Positions 45,282 through 53,771 of a stretch of DNA of 64,000 nucleotides are shown here, piece after piece (the first letter of the stretch is position 1; each line of letters starts with the position of its first letter). Where the stretch lies: NCBI RefSeq assembly GCF_004357765.1, contig NZ_SMTE01000005.1:186001-250000 (forward strand), in the 5' to 3' direction. Source of the DNA: Pseudomonas putida (lineage in GTDB: Bacteria; Pseudomonadota; Gammaproteobacteria; Pseudomonadales; Pseudomonadaceae). The notes under the pieces were generated by a model, which saw only the letters and a list, made by a program, of their open reading frames with translations, made no database searches and was not told the origin of the DNA. A program made the translations under genes and the position numbers.

Positions 45282-47455
45282 CGTCTGCCGGCCAGCAGGT
45301 TCGCCAGGCTGTGCGCCAACTCGTCGCCGCGAAACGGCTTGCGCAGCACCTCGAAACCCTTCAGTTCGCGCGGGGTGAGGTTGGCATAGCCGGTGATGAT
45401 CAGCACCGGCAGCTCGGGTTGACGTTCACGCAGGCGCTGGGCAAAACGGACTCCAGTCATGTCGGCCATGATGTGGTCAGTCACCAGCACGTCGGCCTGC
45501 ACCCCCTGCTCCACCAACTGCAACGCCGCGCCCGCACTGGACGCCTCGACTACCTCATAACCCAGGTCGGCCAGCTGCAATGCCGTGGCCTTGCGCACGA
45601 TGGTCTCGTCATCGACCAACAGCACCCGGCTTGCGCGTGCAGCCCGCGGCAATTCGACCGGAGCCTGGCCAAGATTGGCCGCAGCAACATCACTGAGCGG
45701 CAGCCACAACGTCGCCTCGGTGCCCAGGCCTTTCTGTGAGCGAATCTCGAAGCCGCCACCGGACTGGGCGGCCAGGCCCTGGATCATGGGCAGCCCCAGT
45801 CCGGTCCCCTTTCCCACACCTTTGGTCGAATAGAACGGTTCGATACAGCGGCGCAATTGTTCCTCATCCATGCCACACCCAGTGTCGCTGACCTGCAACC
45901 AGACCAGCGTAGGTGCCGACAGCCCTGGTGGAAGGGTGGGTCCGCCAGGGCTGCTGGCAAGGCCGGCAGTGATACGCAGCGCACCGCCGTTGGCCATGGC
46001 ATCGCGGGCATTGACCACCAGGTTGAGCAAGGCCAGCTCCAATTGATAGGGGTCGACGACCACCGCTGGCAGATCGGCGGCGATCTGCTCCTGCACGGCA
46101 ATGGTCGGCCCGAGCGAACGCGCGATCAGTTCGCGCATGTCCTGGACCAGCGTTGCCAACGAGACGGCCTGGGGCTTGAGGGTCTGTCGCCGGGCGAAGC
46201 TGAGCAGCCGACCGACCAAGTTACGCGCCCGTTCGGCCGCTTGCAGGCCGCCATCGATCAGACGCGTGGCGCGCTCACTGTCCGGGTGCCGACGCATCAA
46301 CTCGAACGAGGCGATGATCGGTGTGAGCATGTTGTTGAGGTCGTGGGCGATGCCGCCGGTGAGCTGACCGATCATTTCCAGCTTGTGCGCCTCGTGCAGT
46401 TGGCGCATCGCCGTCTCGCGCTCGGCCAGGGCCGCTACCACACGCTGCTCCAGGTTTTCGTTGAGCAAGTGCAGGGCTCGTTCGGCCCGAGCATGGGTAA
46501 TGGCCGTCCAGGCCTGCTTGGCGGCCTCCTCGAGCAATTGGCATTCGTCTTCATGACACGGGTGCGGCGAACGGAAATGTACCCCCAACAAGGCTTCCAG
46601 GCGCCCGGCGCGCAGCACCGGCACATGCAGGCAGGCGCTTACACCGGTCCGTTGCGCCACCGAACTGTCGAACGCTTGCTGTACCACCTGGCCGGCGAGC
46701 AGGCGCTCACGCAACGTGGTGCCAACATCATGGTAGCGATGCTGGCCGATCAGCGAGGGTACACCGTCGGCCCACTCCCGGGTGACCTTGAAGTTGACGT
46801 TGTCGCCGAGGTCTTCGCCGAAGCACACCTGTGCCGCGCCTAGTTGTTCGGCCAGGCGTTGCACCGCGTAGGACTCGATCCGTTCGGCTTCACCCAGGCA
46901 GGGCAGCGTCCGGCCCATCTCCAGCAAGAACGTCTGACGCTGCTGGAATTGCACGCGTTCGGTGGTATCGGTCACCAGGCACAGTACACCACCGACCGAA
47001 CCATCGGCCTCGCGCACAGCGGAGTAGGACACATCGAAATATACCGTCTCGCCCTGCCCGCGACGATCGATGTAGAAAGGGCGATCCTTGGCAGAATAGG
47101 TCTGCCCGGTCTCTCGAACACCGCGCAGCAGTGGCTCCAAGTCATCCCACAGCTCACTCCAGTGCTCCTGCGCCGGGCGACCCAGGGCATGGGGGTGCTT
47201 GATGCCGATGGTGGGTGCATAGGCTTCGTTGTACAGCGCTACGTAAGCGCTGCCCCAGAACAGCACGAACTGCGCCTGGGACGGCAGTAGCGTGGCCAGT
47301 ACCGCCTGCAGGTGCGGTGACCAACCAGCAGGCGACCCCAGGGGCGAATCGCTCCAGTCTTTCGCACGCAGCAGATCGCCGATCGCCCCTCCATTGGCCA
47401 GGAAGCTCGGTAGGGGGTCAGCGCGGTCGGTCTTGGGTTGTTCCTGCAATACCAT
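45278..47455 (-). CDS. Soluble hybrid histidine kinase, paralogue of the facing gene
   Basis: A 725-residue hybrid kinase with the same order as the protein at 43098: PAS-like (KDWSDSPLGSPAGWSP), GAF, HisKA with H371 (TGGIAHDLNN), HATPase (GLGLPMIQGLA) and receiver with D660 (VLVTDHIMADMTG). The start is uncertain: ATG 47455 matches the length of the paralogue, and a TTG at 47524 is further upstream in the same frame. It overlaps the facing kinase by four bases at the stop codons. No sensor ligand or partner is evident. Confidence 0.87.
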   Translation of the reverse strand: MVLQEQPKTDRADPLPSFLANGGAIGDLLRAKDWSDSPLGSPAGWSPHLQAVLATLLPSQAQFVLFWGSAYVALYNEAYAPTIGIKHPHALGRPAQEHWSELWDDLEPLLRGVRETGQTYSAKDRPFYIDRRGQGETVYFDVSYSAVREADGSVGGVLCLVTDTTERVQFQQRQTFLLEMGRTLPCLGEAERIESYAVQRLAEQLGAAQVCFGEDLGDNVNFKVTREWADGVPSLIGQHRYHDVGTTLRERLLAGQVVQQAFDSSVAQRTGVSACLHVPVLRAGRLEALLGVHFRSPHPCHEDECQLLEEAAKQAWTAITHARAERALHLLNENLEQRVVAALAERETAMRQLHEAHKLEMIGQLTGGIAHDLNNMLTPIIASFELMRRHPDSERATRLIDGGLQAAERARNLVGRLLSFARRQTLKPQAVSLATLVQDMRELIARSLGPTIAVQEQIAADLPAVVVDPYQLELALLNLVVNARDAMANGGALRITAGLASSPGGPTLPPGLSAPTLVWLQVSDTGCGMDEEQLRRCIEPFYSTKGVGKGTGLGLPMIQGLAAQSGGGFEIRSQKGLGTEATLWLPLSDVAAANLGQAPVELPRAARASRVLLVDDETIVRKATALQLADLGYEVVEASSAGAALQLVEQGVQADVLVTDHIMADMTGVRFAQRLRERQPELPVLIITGYANLTPRELKGFEVLRKPFRGDELAHSLANLLAGRR

Positions 47456-47524
47456 TTCAAGGGCGTCCCGAGCACATTGCCATCCATCTGAGAATAGGAG
47501 TTGGGTTGTAAACAAATCGTTCAA

Positions 47525-47845
47525 CCCAGGGGATCAATGCGTATGACGGGTGACGTAATGCACCGCCCCATGGTGAGGCGCAACGCACCGGACCGGGGCG
47601 CTGTGTCCTTCGATTTTGCGCTGCAAACCCCGAAATTCGGCCCTTCTAGCCGCTTGGTACCGTCCTTGCTAGGAGCAGCCCTTCAACCTGATGTCGGCCT
47701 TAGGTTTTTTAAGGTTTATAGGCACAAATTTACTAATTTCCCGTTATCCCCCCGGCCCGCATCATCGCTCCAACAAGAACGCGTCGCCCATCGCCGGCAC
47801 GCCCCCGGGCAGCATGCGCTGCCCTACCTTGCCTTGGAGTCAGTC
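47525..47845 (+). promoter_or_regulatory. Divergent control region between hybrid kinase and NCS1 permease
   Basis: About 320 bases without a convincing gene. An in-frame extension of the permease runs through it but has no conserved membrane-protein features. An AT-rich tract at about 47700-47745 (TTTTTTAAGG, TTTATAGGCA) is the best candidate for promoter sequence. No copy of the GGTATACC operator was found here. Confidence 0.4.
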
Positions 47846-49258
47846 ATGACCAGTGCAGCCAATACGGCACCCCTCATCGAAAAACACACGATCGGCTACG
47901 TGCCGCCGCAAGACCGCCATGGAAAGGTAAGGGACCTGTTCACATTATGGTTCGGCGGCAACATCGCGCCGTTGCCCATCGTCACCGGTGCGCTCGGCGT
48001 ACAGTTGTTTCACCTGAACCTGATATGGGGCGTGGTCGCCATCCTGGTCGGCCATCTGCTCGGCGGCGTGCTCATGGCGCTGCACTCGGCCCAGGGACCG
48101 CAGATGGGCATCCCACAGATGATCCAGAGTCGCGCCCAGTTCGGCTCGCTAGGCGCCCTGCTGGTGGTGGTGATCGCCGGGGTGATGTACATCGGCTTCT
48201 TCGCCTCCAACATCGTGCTGGCCGGTAAGTCGCTGCACGGCGTGGTCGAGGCCGTGCCGGTACCGGTGGGCATCGTCGTCGGCGCCCTCGGTTCGGGGAT
48301 CATCGGCATCATCGGCTACCGCTTCATTCACGTGCTCAACCGTATTGGCACCTGGGTGCTCGGCATCGGCATCGTGATCGGCTTCGGCTACATCTTCAGC
48401 CATGTACAGAGCGACGACTTCCTGACCCGTGGCGGCTTCAACCTGGCCGGCTGGCTGGCCACCGTGTCGCTGGCGGCGCTGTGGCAGATCGCCTTTGCCC
48501 CCTATGTTTCGGACTATTCGCGCTACCTGCCGGCCGACGTCAAGGTCAGCTCGACCTTCTGGACCACCTACCTGGGTTCGGCACTGGGTTCGAGCCTGTC
48601 GTTCATCTTCGGCGCCGTGGCGGTGCTGGCGATCCCGGCCGGCATGGACACCATGGACGCGGTCAAGCTCGCCACCGGCACGCTCGGCCCCATCATGCTG
48701 GTACTGTTCCTGCTCAGCGTGATCAGCCACAACGCCCTCAACCTGTACGGTGCGGTGCTGTCGATCATCACCCTGGTGCAGACCTTCGCCTACCGCTGGA
48801 TCCCTACCGCCAAGAGCCGAGCGGTGCTGTCGCTGATCGTGCTGGCGGCCTGCTGCGTGGTAGCGGTGTTCGCCTCGGCGGACTTCATCGGCCACTTCGT
48901 CGACATGGTACTGGTGCTGTTGGTGGTGCTGGTGCCATGGACCGCGATCAACCTGATCGACTTCTATGTGATCCACAAGGGCGATTACGACATCCAGTCG
49001 ATCTTCAAGGTCGATGGCGGGATCTATGGGCGCTACAACCCGCAGGCACTGATCGCCTATGCCGTGGGCATCGTGGTGCAGATTCCGTTCATGAACACGC
49101 CGCTGTACGTCGGGCCGATTTCCGAGCACATCAATGGCGCCGACCTGTCGTGGCTGGTGGGGCTGGCGATCACTTCGCCGCTGTACTGGTGGCTGGCTTC
49201 GCGTGACAGTGCTTACCGTCGTCGGCAGGTGAGTGCCAAGTTGGCCATGGGGCATTGA
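47846..49258 (+). CDS. NCS1-family nucleobase/cation permease, second copy
   Basis: A 470-residue transporter with about 12 spans, clearly paralogous to the permease at 34019. The two share DRHGKVRDLFTLWF-type openings, NIAPLPIVTGA, QGPQ-GIPQM-QSR, SDYSRYLP and VPW-AINLIDFY. ATG 47846 is preferred because GGAG lies seven bases upstream and the paralogue aligns from there. It lacks the palindromic operator of the first copy, so it is probably controlled separately. The substrate may be cytosine, a hydantoin or a related ring. Confidence 0.9.
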   Translation: MTSAANTAPLIEKHTIGYVPPQDRHGKVRDLFTLWFGGNIAPLPIVTGALGVQLFHLNLIWGVVAILVGHLLGGVLMALHSAQGPQMGIPQMIQSRAQFGSLGALLVVVIAGVMYIGFFASNIVLAGKSLHGVVEAVPVPVGIVVGALGSGIIGIIGYRFIHVLNRIGTWVLGIGIVIGFGYIFSHVQSDDFLTRGGFNLAGWLATVSLAALWQIAFAPYVSDYSRYLPADVKVSSTFWTTYLGSALGSSLSFIFGAVAVLAIPAGMDTMDAVKLATGTLGPIMLVLFLLSVISHNALNLYGAVLSIITLVQTFAYRWIPTAKSRAVLSLIVLAACCVVAVFASADFIGHFVDMVLVLLVVLVPWTAINLIDFYVIHKGDYDIQSIFKVDGGIYGRYNPQALIAYAVGIVVQIPFMNTPLYVGPISEHINGADLSWLVGLAITSPLYWWLASRDSAYRRRQVSAKLAMGH

Positions 49259-49263
49259 TTCAA

Positions 49264-49312
49264 CCTGTATCGACCCTTTCGCGGCGGTTCGGCGCGAAAG
49301 GGCCGGTACAGG
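49264..49312. terminator. Bidirectional hairpin between NCS1 permease and amtB
   Basis: A 20-bp stem with two wobble positions (CCCTTTCGCG in the upper part, CCTGTA at the base) and an eight-base loop. It lies between two convergent genes, six bases after the permease stop and eight before the amtB stop. Confidence 0.75.
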
Positions 49313-49319
49313 CAACCCA

Positions 49320-50624
49320 TCAGAGGTTGTACGCCCGCTCGTTGTGCTCCGCCAGGTCCAACCCCTGTTCTTCTTCCTCTTTGCTGGCCCGCAAGCCAAT
49401 CACCCACTTCAAGGTACCGAGGATCGCCAGGCTGACCACGAAGCAATACACGAAGGTGAACGAAACCCCCTGCAACTGCACCAGCAACTGAGCCACCGGC
49501 GACACGCCTTCAACATATCCCCCCAACGCCGGCGCAGCGAACACCCCGGTCAGCAGCGCACCGACGATGCCCCCTATCCCATGCAGTCCGAACACATCGA
49601 GGCTGTCGTCATACCCCAGCGCCTGCTTCAGCCGGGTCACGGCAAGGAAGCAGATCGCCCCGGTCAGCAAGCCGATCACCAGCGCGCCCAGCGGCCCGAC
49701 GAAGGCACACGCCGGGGTGATCCCGACCAGCCCGGCCAAAGCGCCGGACGCCGCGCCCAACGCCGTAGGCCGGCCATGCAAGAACTTTTCGCTGAGCAAC
49801 CAACCGACGATCCCGGCACAGGCCGCCACCATGGTCGCCAGCATCACCACCCCTGCCCCTTGGTTGGCAGCCAGACCAGAGCCGACATTGAAGCCGAACC
49901 AGCCGACCCAGAGCATGCCCGCACCGACCAGGGTGAAGCCCAGGTTATGCGGCGGCATCGCCACCTGCGGATAGCCCTTGCGCTTGCCCAGCACCAATGC
50001 CGCGGCCAAGGCGGCGACGCCTGAGTTGATGTGCACCGCGGTCCCCCCGGCGAAGTCGAGCACGCCCCAGTTGACCATCAATGCCCCCGGCCCGCCCCAG
50101 ACCATGTGCGCAACCGGCGCATAGACCAGGATGAACCAAGCCACCATGAACGACAGCGAGGCGCTGAACTTCATACGTTCGGCAAAGCCACCGGCGATCA
50201 GCGCCGGGGTGATGATGGCGAAGGTCAGCTGGAACACCGCAAACACCCCTTCGGGGATGGTACCGATCAGGCTGTCATGGCCGACATCGAGCATCAACGC
50301 CTTATCCAGGCCGCCGACGAAACTGTTCCAGGTCACCTGACCTTCGACCATGCCCGTGGTATCGACCACCAGGCTGTAGCCGAACAACACCCAGAGAATG
50401 CCGATCACCCCGGCCACGGCGAACAGTTGAGTGAATACCGAGAGAAAGTTCTTCACCCGCACCATGCCGCCATAGAACAGTGCAAGGCCAGGGATGCACA
50501 TCATCAGCACGAACATCGCCGCGCAGATCATCCAGGCGGTGTCGCCAGTGTCCAGGCCGGGCTCGGCGGCATGGGCCTGAGAGGCCAAGATCAACAACAT
50601 TACAGCGAGGGTGAGGTGCTTCAT
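49320..50624 (-). CDS. amtB: Ammonium transporter of the Amt family
   Basis: A 434-residue transporter with a cleavable signal (ends ASQAHA), 11 membrane spans, and the Amt signature DFAGGTAVHINSGVAALAAA, which carries the first pore His (the second is in GLHGIGGIVGALLTG). Amt proteins carry ammonium and, in some bacteria, methylammonium. No glnK gene is adjacent, in contrast to the usual glnK-amtB pair. It is the last gene after glnT-glxB-glxC-glxD on the same strand. A hairpin separates it from glxD. AGGAGTG precedes ATG 50624. Confidence 0.93.
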   Translation of the reverse strand: MKHLTLAVMLLILASQAHAAEPGLDTGDTAWMICAAMFVLMMCIPGLALFYGGMVRVKNFLSVFTQLFAVAGVIGILWVLFGYSLVVDTTGMVEGQVTWNSFVGGLDKALMLDVGHDSLIGTIPEGVFAVFQLTFAIITPALIAGGFAERMKFSASLSFMVAWFILVYAPVAHMVWGGPGALMVNWGVLDFAGGTAVHINSGVAALAAALVLGKRKGYPQVAMPPHNLGFTLVGAGMLWVGWFGFNVGSGLAANQGAGVVMLATMVAACAGIVGWLLSEKFLHGRPTALGAASGALAGLVGITPACAFVGPLGALVIGLLTGAICFLAVTRLKQALGYDDSLDVFGLHGIGGIVGALLTGVFAAPALGGYVEGVSPVAQLLVQLQGVSFTFVYCFVVSLAILGTLKWVIGLRASKEEEEQGLDLAEHNERAYNL

Positions 50625-50666
50625 GGAGTCACTCCTGTGTAAACGCTGGGATGCCCAATGGCGAAA

Positions 50667-50683
50667 GGGCCGCAAAGCGGCCC
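50667..50683 (-). terminator. Hairpin between glxD and amtB
   Basis: A perfect 7-bp stem, GGGCCGC-AAA-GCGGCCC, followed on the minus strand by TTTCGCC. It lies just beyond the glxD stop and may reduce read-through into amtB, or mark an internal processing site. Confidence 0.55.
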
Positions 50684-50694
50684 CGGTGGTCAGA

Positions 50695-52020
50695 TCAATA
50701 CAGGGCCTGGCCCGGCACCCAGGCGGTGCCGGCCAGCGGTACCCGCGCCATGGCGGCGGCTTCCACGGTCAGTGCCACCAGGTCCTCAGGATCGAGGTTG
50801 TGCAGGTGCGACTTGCCGCAGGCGCGGGCCATGGTCTGCGCCTCCAACACCAGCACCCGCAGGTAGTTGGCCAGGCGCCGGCCGGCCTCTTCCGGGTTCA
50901 GGCGCTTAGCCAGCTCCGGGTCCTGGGTGGTGATGCCGGCCGGGTCACGGCCGATCTGCCAATCGTCATAGAAACCGGCAGCCGAGCCGATCTTCTTCAG
51001 CTCGCTGTCCAGCCGCGGATGGTTATCGCCCAGGGCAATCAACGCCGCGGTGCCGATGGCCACGGCATCGGCGCCCAGGGCCATGGCCTTGGCCACGTCG
51101 GCGCCGTTGCGAATGCCACCGGAGACGATCAACTGCACCTTGCGGTGCATGCCCATCTCCTGCAACGCCTGCACCGCCTGTGGAATGGCCGGCAGAATCG
51201 GGATACCCACGTGCTCGATGAAGACTTCCTGAGTCGCTGCGGTACCGCCCTGCATGCCATCAAGCACGATAACGTCGGCACCGGCCTTGACCGCCAGCTT
51301 GATGTCGTAATACGGGCGGCTGGCACCGATCTTCACGTAGATGGGTTTCTCCCAATCGGTGATTTCACGCAGCTCGGCAATCTTGATCGCCAGGTCGTCG
51401 GGGCCGGTCCAGTCCGGGTGGCGGCAGGCGCTGCGCTGGTCGACGCCGATCGGCAAGGTGCGCATGCCAGCCACCCGCTCGGTCACTTTCATGCCCAGCA
51501 ACATGCCGCCACCGCCAGGCTTGGCGCCCTGGCCCAGGACAATTTCGATGGCATCGGCCTTGCGCAGGTCGTCGGGGTTCATGCCGTAGCGCGACGGCAG
51601 GTACTGATACACCAGGTGCTGGGACTGGCCCCGCTCCTCCGGGGTCATGCCGCCGTCGCCGGTGGTGGTACTGGTACCAGCGATGGTGGCACCGCGACCC
51701 AGGGCTTCCTTGGCATTGGCCGACAGCGCGCCGAAGCTCATGCCGGCGATGGTCACCGGGATCTTCAGGTGGATCGGCTTCTTGGCGAAGCGAGTGCCCA
51801 GCACCACGTCAGTGCCGCACTTTTCGCGGTAGCCTTCCAATGGATAGCGCGACACGCTGGCGCCGAGCAGCAGCAGGTCGTCGAAGTGCGGCACACGGCG
51901 CTTGGTGCCGCCGCCACGGATGTCATAAATGCCGGTCTCGGCGGCGCGTTGGATTTCCTGGATGGTCAGGCGATCGAAGGTGGCCGACTCACGCAGTACC
52001 GGGGGGAATTGCTCGCTCAT
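50695..52020 (-). CDS. glxD: FMN-binding glutamate-synthase-like protein (GlxD/MgsC type)
   Basis: A 441-residue protein of the glutamate-synthase FMN domain family. A TIM barrel binds FMN and a 3Fe-4S cluster; the segments MSFGALSANAKEALGRGA, KPGGGGMLLG and MQGGTAATQE are typical. It corresponds to the C subunit of N-methylglutamate synthase and to GlxD of rhizobia. With GlxB (amidotransferase) and GlxC (GXGXG) it re-creates the three parts of large-subunit glutamate synthase as separate proteins. It would transfer an amino or methylamino group to 2-oxoglutarate. It follows glxC by 15 bases. Confidence 0.9.
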   Translation of the reverse strand: MSEQFPPVLRESATFDRLTIQEIQRAAETGIYDIRGGGTKRRVPHFDDLLLLGASVSRYPLEGYREKCGTDVVLGTRFAKKPIHLKIPVTIAGMSFGALSANAKEALGRGATIAGTSTTTGDGGMTPEERGQSQHLVYQYLPSRYGMNPDDLRKADAIEIVLGQGAKPGGGGMLLGMKVTERVAGMRTLPIGVDQRSACRHPDWTGPDDLAIKIAELREITDWEKPIYVKIGASRPYYDIKLAVKAGADVIVLDGMQGGTAATQEVFIEHVGIPILPAIPQAVQALQEMGMHRKVQLIVSGGIRNGADVAKAMALGADAVAIGTAALIALGDNHPRLDSELKKIGSAAGFYDDWQIGRDPAGITTQDPELAKRLNPEEAGRRLANYLRVLVLEAQTMARACGKSHLHNLDPEDLVALTVEAAAMARVPLAGTAWVPGQALY

Positions 52021-52035
52021 GGAAATGCTCCTGGA

Positions 52036-52710
52036 TCAGTACGCGCTGGCGTTATCGACTTTGAAGTTGTACAGCTGCCGGGCCGAACCGTAGCGTTTGA
52101 AATCCGCCGCCTGGTGCGCCAGGCCTGCTTCGTCGAGCAGGGCCTGGAGCTCCTGGATATGCTCGGCGCGCATTTCTTTCTCGATGCAGTCCGAGCCCAG
52201 CGACTTGACCGAGCCCTTGACGTAGATACGCACCTCGTACAGCGAATCGCCCAAGGCGTCGCCAGCATCGCCGCACACCACCAGGCGCCCGGCCTGGCCC
52301 ATGAAGCAGCTCATGTGGCCGATGCTGCCGCCGACCACGATGTCCACGCCCTTCATGGAAATGCCGCAACGTGCGCCAGCATCGCCCTCGATCACCAGCA
52401 GTCCGCCATGGGCGGTGGCACCGGCGGCCTGGGAGGCACTGCCCTTGACCCGCACCGAGCCGGACATCATGTTCTCGGCCACACCCACGCCGACGTTGCC
52501 GTGCACGGTGATGTCGGCCTGCTGGTTCATGCCGGCGCAGTAGTAGCCGGCGTGGCCGTCGATAGCCACGGTCAACGCCTGATTGATACCCACGGCTAGG
52601 TTGTGCTTGCCGTCCGGGTGGCTGACGTGCCATTCGCGGCCCTGTACTTCGCCGTGCAGGGCCTGGTTGAGTTCGCGCACCGAAGCGCTGGAAAGATCGA
52701 TCGTGTTCAT
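52036..52710 (-). CDS. glxC: GXGXG glutamate-synthase-like protein (GlxC/MgsB type)
   Basis: A 224-residue beta-helix protein of the GXGXG family, matching the C-terminal structural domain of glutamate synthase large subunits. It has repeated Gly-rich turns (GHAGYYCAGMNQQADI, VHGNVGVGVAEN, GGLLVIEGDAG, GGSIGHMSCFMG) as expected for right-handed beta-helix rungs. It has no catalytic residues and links the amidotransferase and FMN subunits. It lies 26 bases after glxB and 15 before glxD in one operon. Confidence 0.9.
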   Translation of the reverse strand: MNTIDLSSASVRELNQALHGEVQGREWHVSHPDGKHNLAVGINQALTVAIDGHAGYYCAGMNQQADITVHGNVGVGVAENMMSGSVRVKGSASQAAGATAHGGLLVIEGDAGARCGISMKGVDIVVGGSIGHMSCFMGQAGRLVVCGDAGDALGDSLYEVRIYVKGSVKSLGSDCIEKEMRAEHIQELQALLDEAGLAHQAADFKRYGSARQLYNFKVDNASAY

Positions 52711-52736
52711 GCGTGTCTCCGCGACTTCAATGGGGG

Positions 52737-53642
52737 TCAGGCGCTCTCGCGCTCCCAGACGTACAGGGTGGCCGGCGCCGGCTCCCAGACCTTGGCCTGG
52801 TCGATGCCAGGCAGAGTGGCCAGGGCCTGGTACTCCGAGGCCATGGCCACGTAGTCGTCGGTCTCGGCCAGCACCGCCGGCTTGCAGGCGATCGGATCGC
52901 GGATCACGGCGAAGCCGTTGCGCGTGCCGATGGCGAAGGTGAAGAAGCCGTCCAGGTCCTCCAACGCGCCGTCCAGGGCCTGGGCCAGGGTGTCGCCTTG
53001 CTGCAGGCGCCAGGTGAGATAGCCGGCAGCCACCTCGGTGTCATTGTCGGTTTCGAAATGAATGCCTTCGCGCTTGAGTTCCTGGCGCAGGCGGAAGTGG
53101 TTGGACAGCGAGCCGTTGTGCACCAGGCACAGGTCGGCGCCGGTTGAGAATGGGTGGCTGCCTTCCATGGTCACGGCGCTTTCGGTGGCCATGCGGGTAT
53201 GGCCGATGATGTGGCTGCCTTTCATGCCGGCCAGGCCGAAGCGGCTGGAGATCTGCGCCGGCAAGCCCATGCCCTTGAGAATCTCGATGCTCTGCCCGGC
53301 GCTCATGATGCGCACCTCCGGGGCCAGTTCGGCGAGCGCTTCACGGGCCGCCGCCTCGCTGGTGTGCAGCTTGAGCACAGCGGCACTGGCGTTCTGAAAC
53401 CAATCCAGCGAGCAACCCAGGCGTCCTTCCAGCTGCCCCATCAGCGCGGCCCAGGGGTAGTCGGTGTCACTGGCCTGGAGGGTCAGCTTGACCCACCCGT
53501 CGGCCACCTCATCGCCATAGATGGCGAACCCGGCGCTGTCTGGGCCACGGTCGGTCATGGCCTCGAGCATGGGTTCGAAGAGCTTGCCGAGCTGGGCTTC
53601 CAGCGCCGGCTTCTTCAGGTACAGACCAACGATTCCACACAT
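52737..53642 (-). CDS. glxB: Class II glutamine amidotransferase subunit (GlxB/MgsA type)
   Basis: A 301-residue Ntn-type glutamine amidotransferase. The protein begins MCGIVGLYL, so Cys2 becomes the catalytic N-terminal nucleophile after Met removal. SHPFSTGADLCLVHNGSLSN carries the glutamine-binding and oxyanion region. It would release ammonia from glutamine, or the methylamine from gamma-glutamylmethylamide, for the GlxC/GlxD partners. It is the second gene after glnT and is preceded by a 125-base gap with repeats. Confidence 0.92.
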   Translation of the reverse strand: MCGIVGLYLKKPALEAQLGKLFEPMLEAMTDRGPDSAGFAIYGDEVADGWVKLTLQASDTDYPWAALMGQLEGRLGCSLDWFQNASAAVLKLHTSEAAAREALAELAPEVRIMSAGQSIEILKGMGLPAQISSRFGLAGMKGSHIIGHTRMATESAVTMEGSHPFSTGADLCLVHNGSLSNHFRLRQELKREGIHFETDNDTEVAAGYLTWRLQQGDTLAQALDGALEDLDGFFTFAIGTRNGFAVIRDPIACKPAVLAETDDYVAMASEYQALATLPGIDQAKVWEPAPATLYVWERESA

Positions 53643-53662
53643 AAAGGGCCTCTCTACGTTCG

Positions 53663-53771
53663 GCAGCTAGCGGTAAGCGGTAAGCTGCAAGTTGTCCGTG
53701 TTGAACGGGGGATGGTGTCCGCCGCGCACTGCCTTTCTCTCGCAGCTTGCGGCTTGAAGCTTGAAGCTCAG
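53663..53771. repeat. Inverted AGCTTGAAGC-type repeats between glnT and glxB
   Basis: Tandem pieces related to AGCGGTAAGCTGCAAG at 53668-53691 face CGCAGCTTGCGGCTTGAAGC and TTGAAGCTCAG at 53741-53771. The arms can pair over much of their length. They resemble a family of short repeats scattered in Pseudomonas genomes. The glnT stop codon lies inside the right arm. Confidence 0.6.

Noticed and set aside
47501-47845. N-terminal extension of the second NCS1 permease
   Set aside because: It is in frame but has no counterpart in the paralogue at 34019, and a good ribosome site supports the start at 47846.
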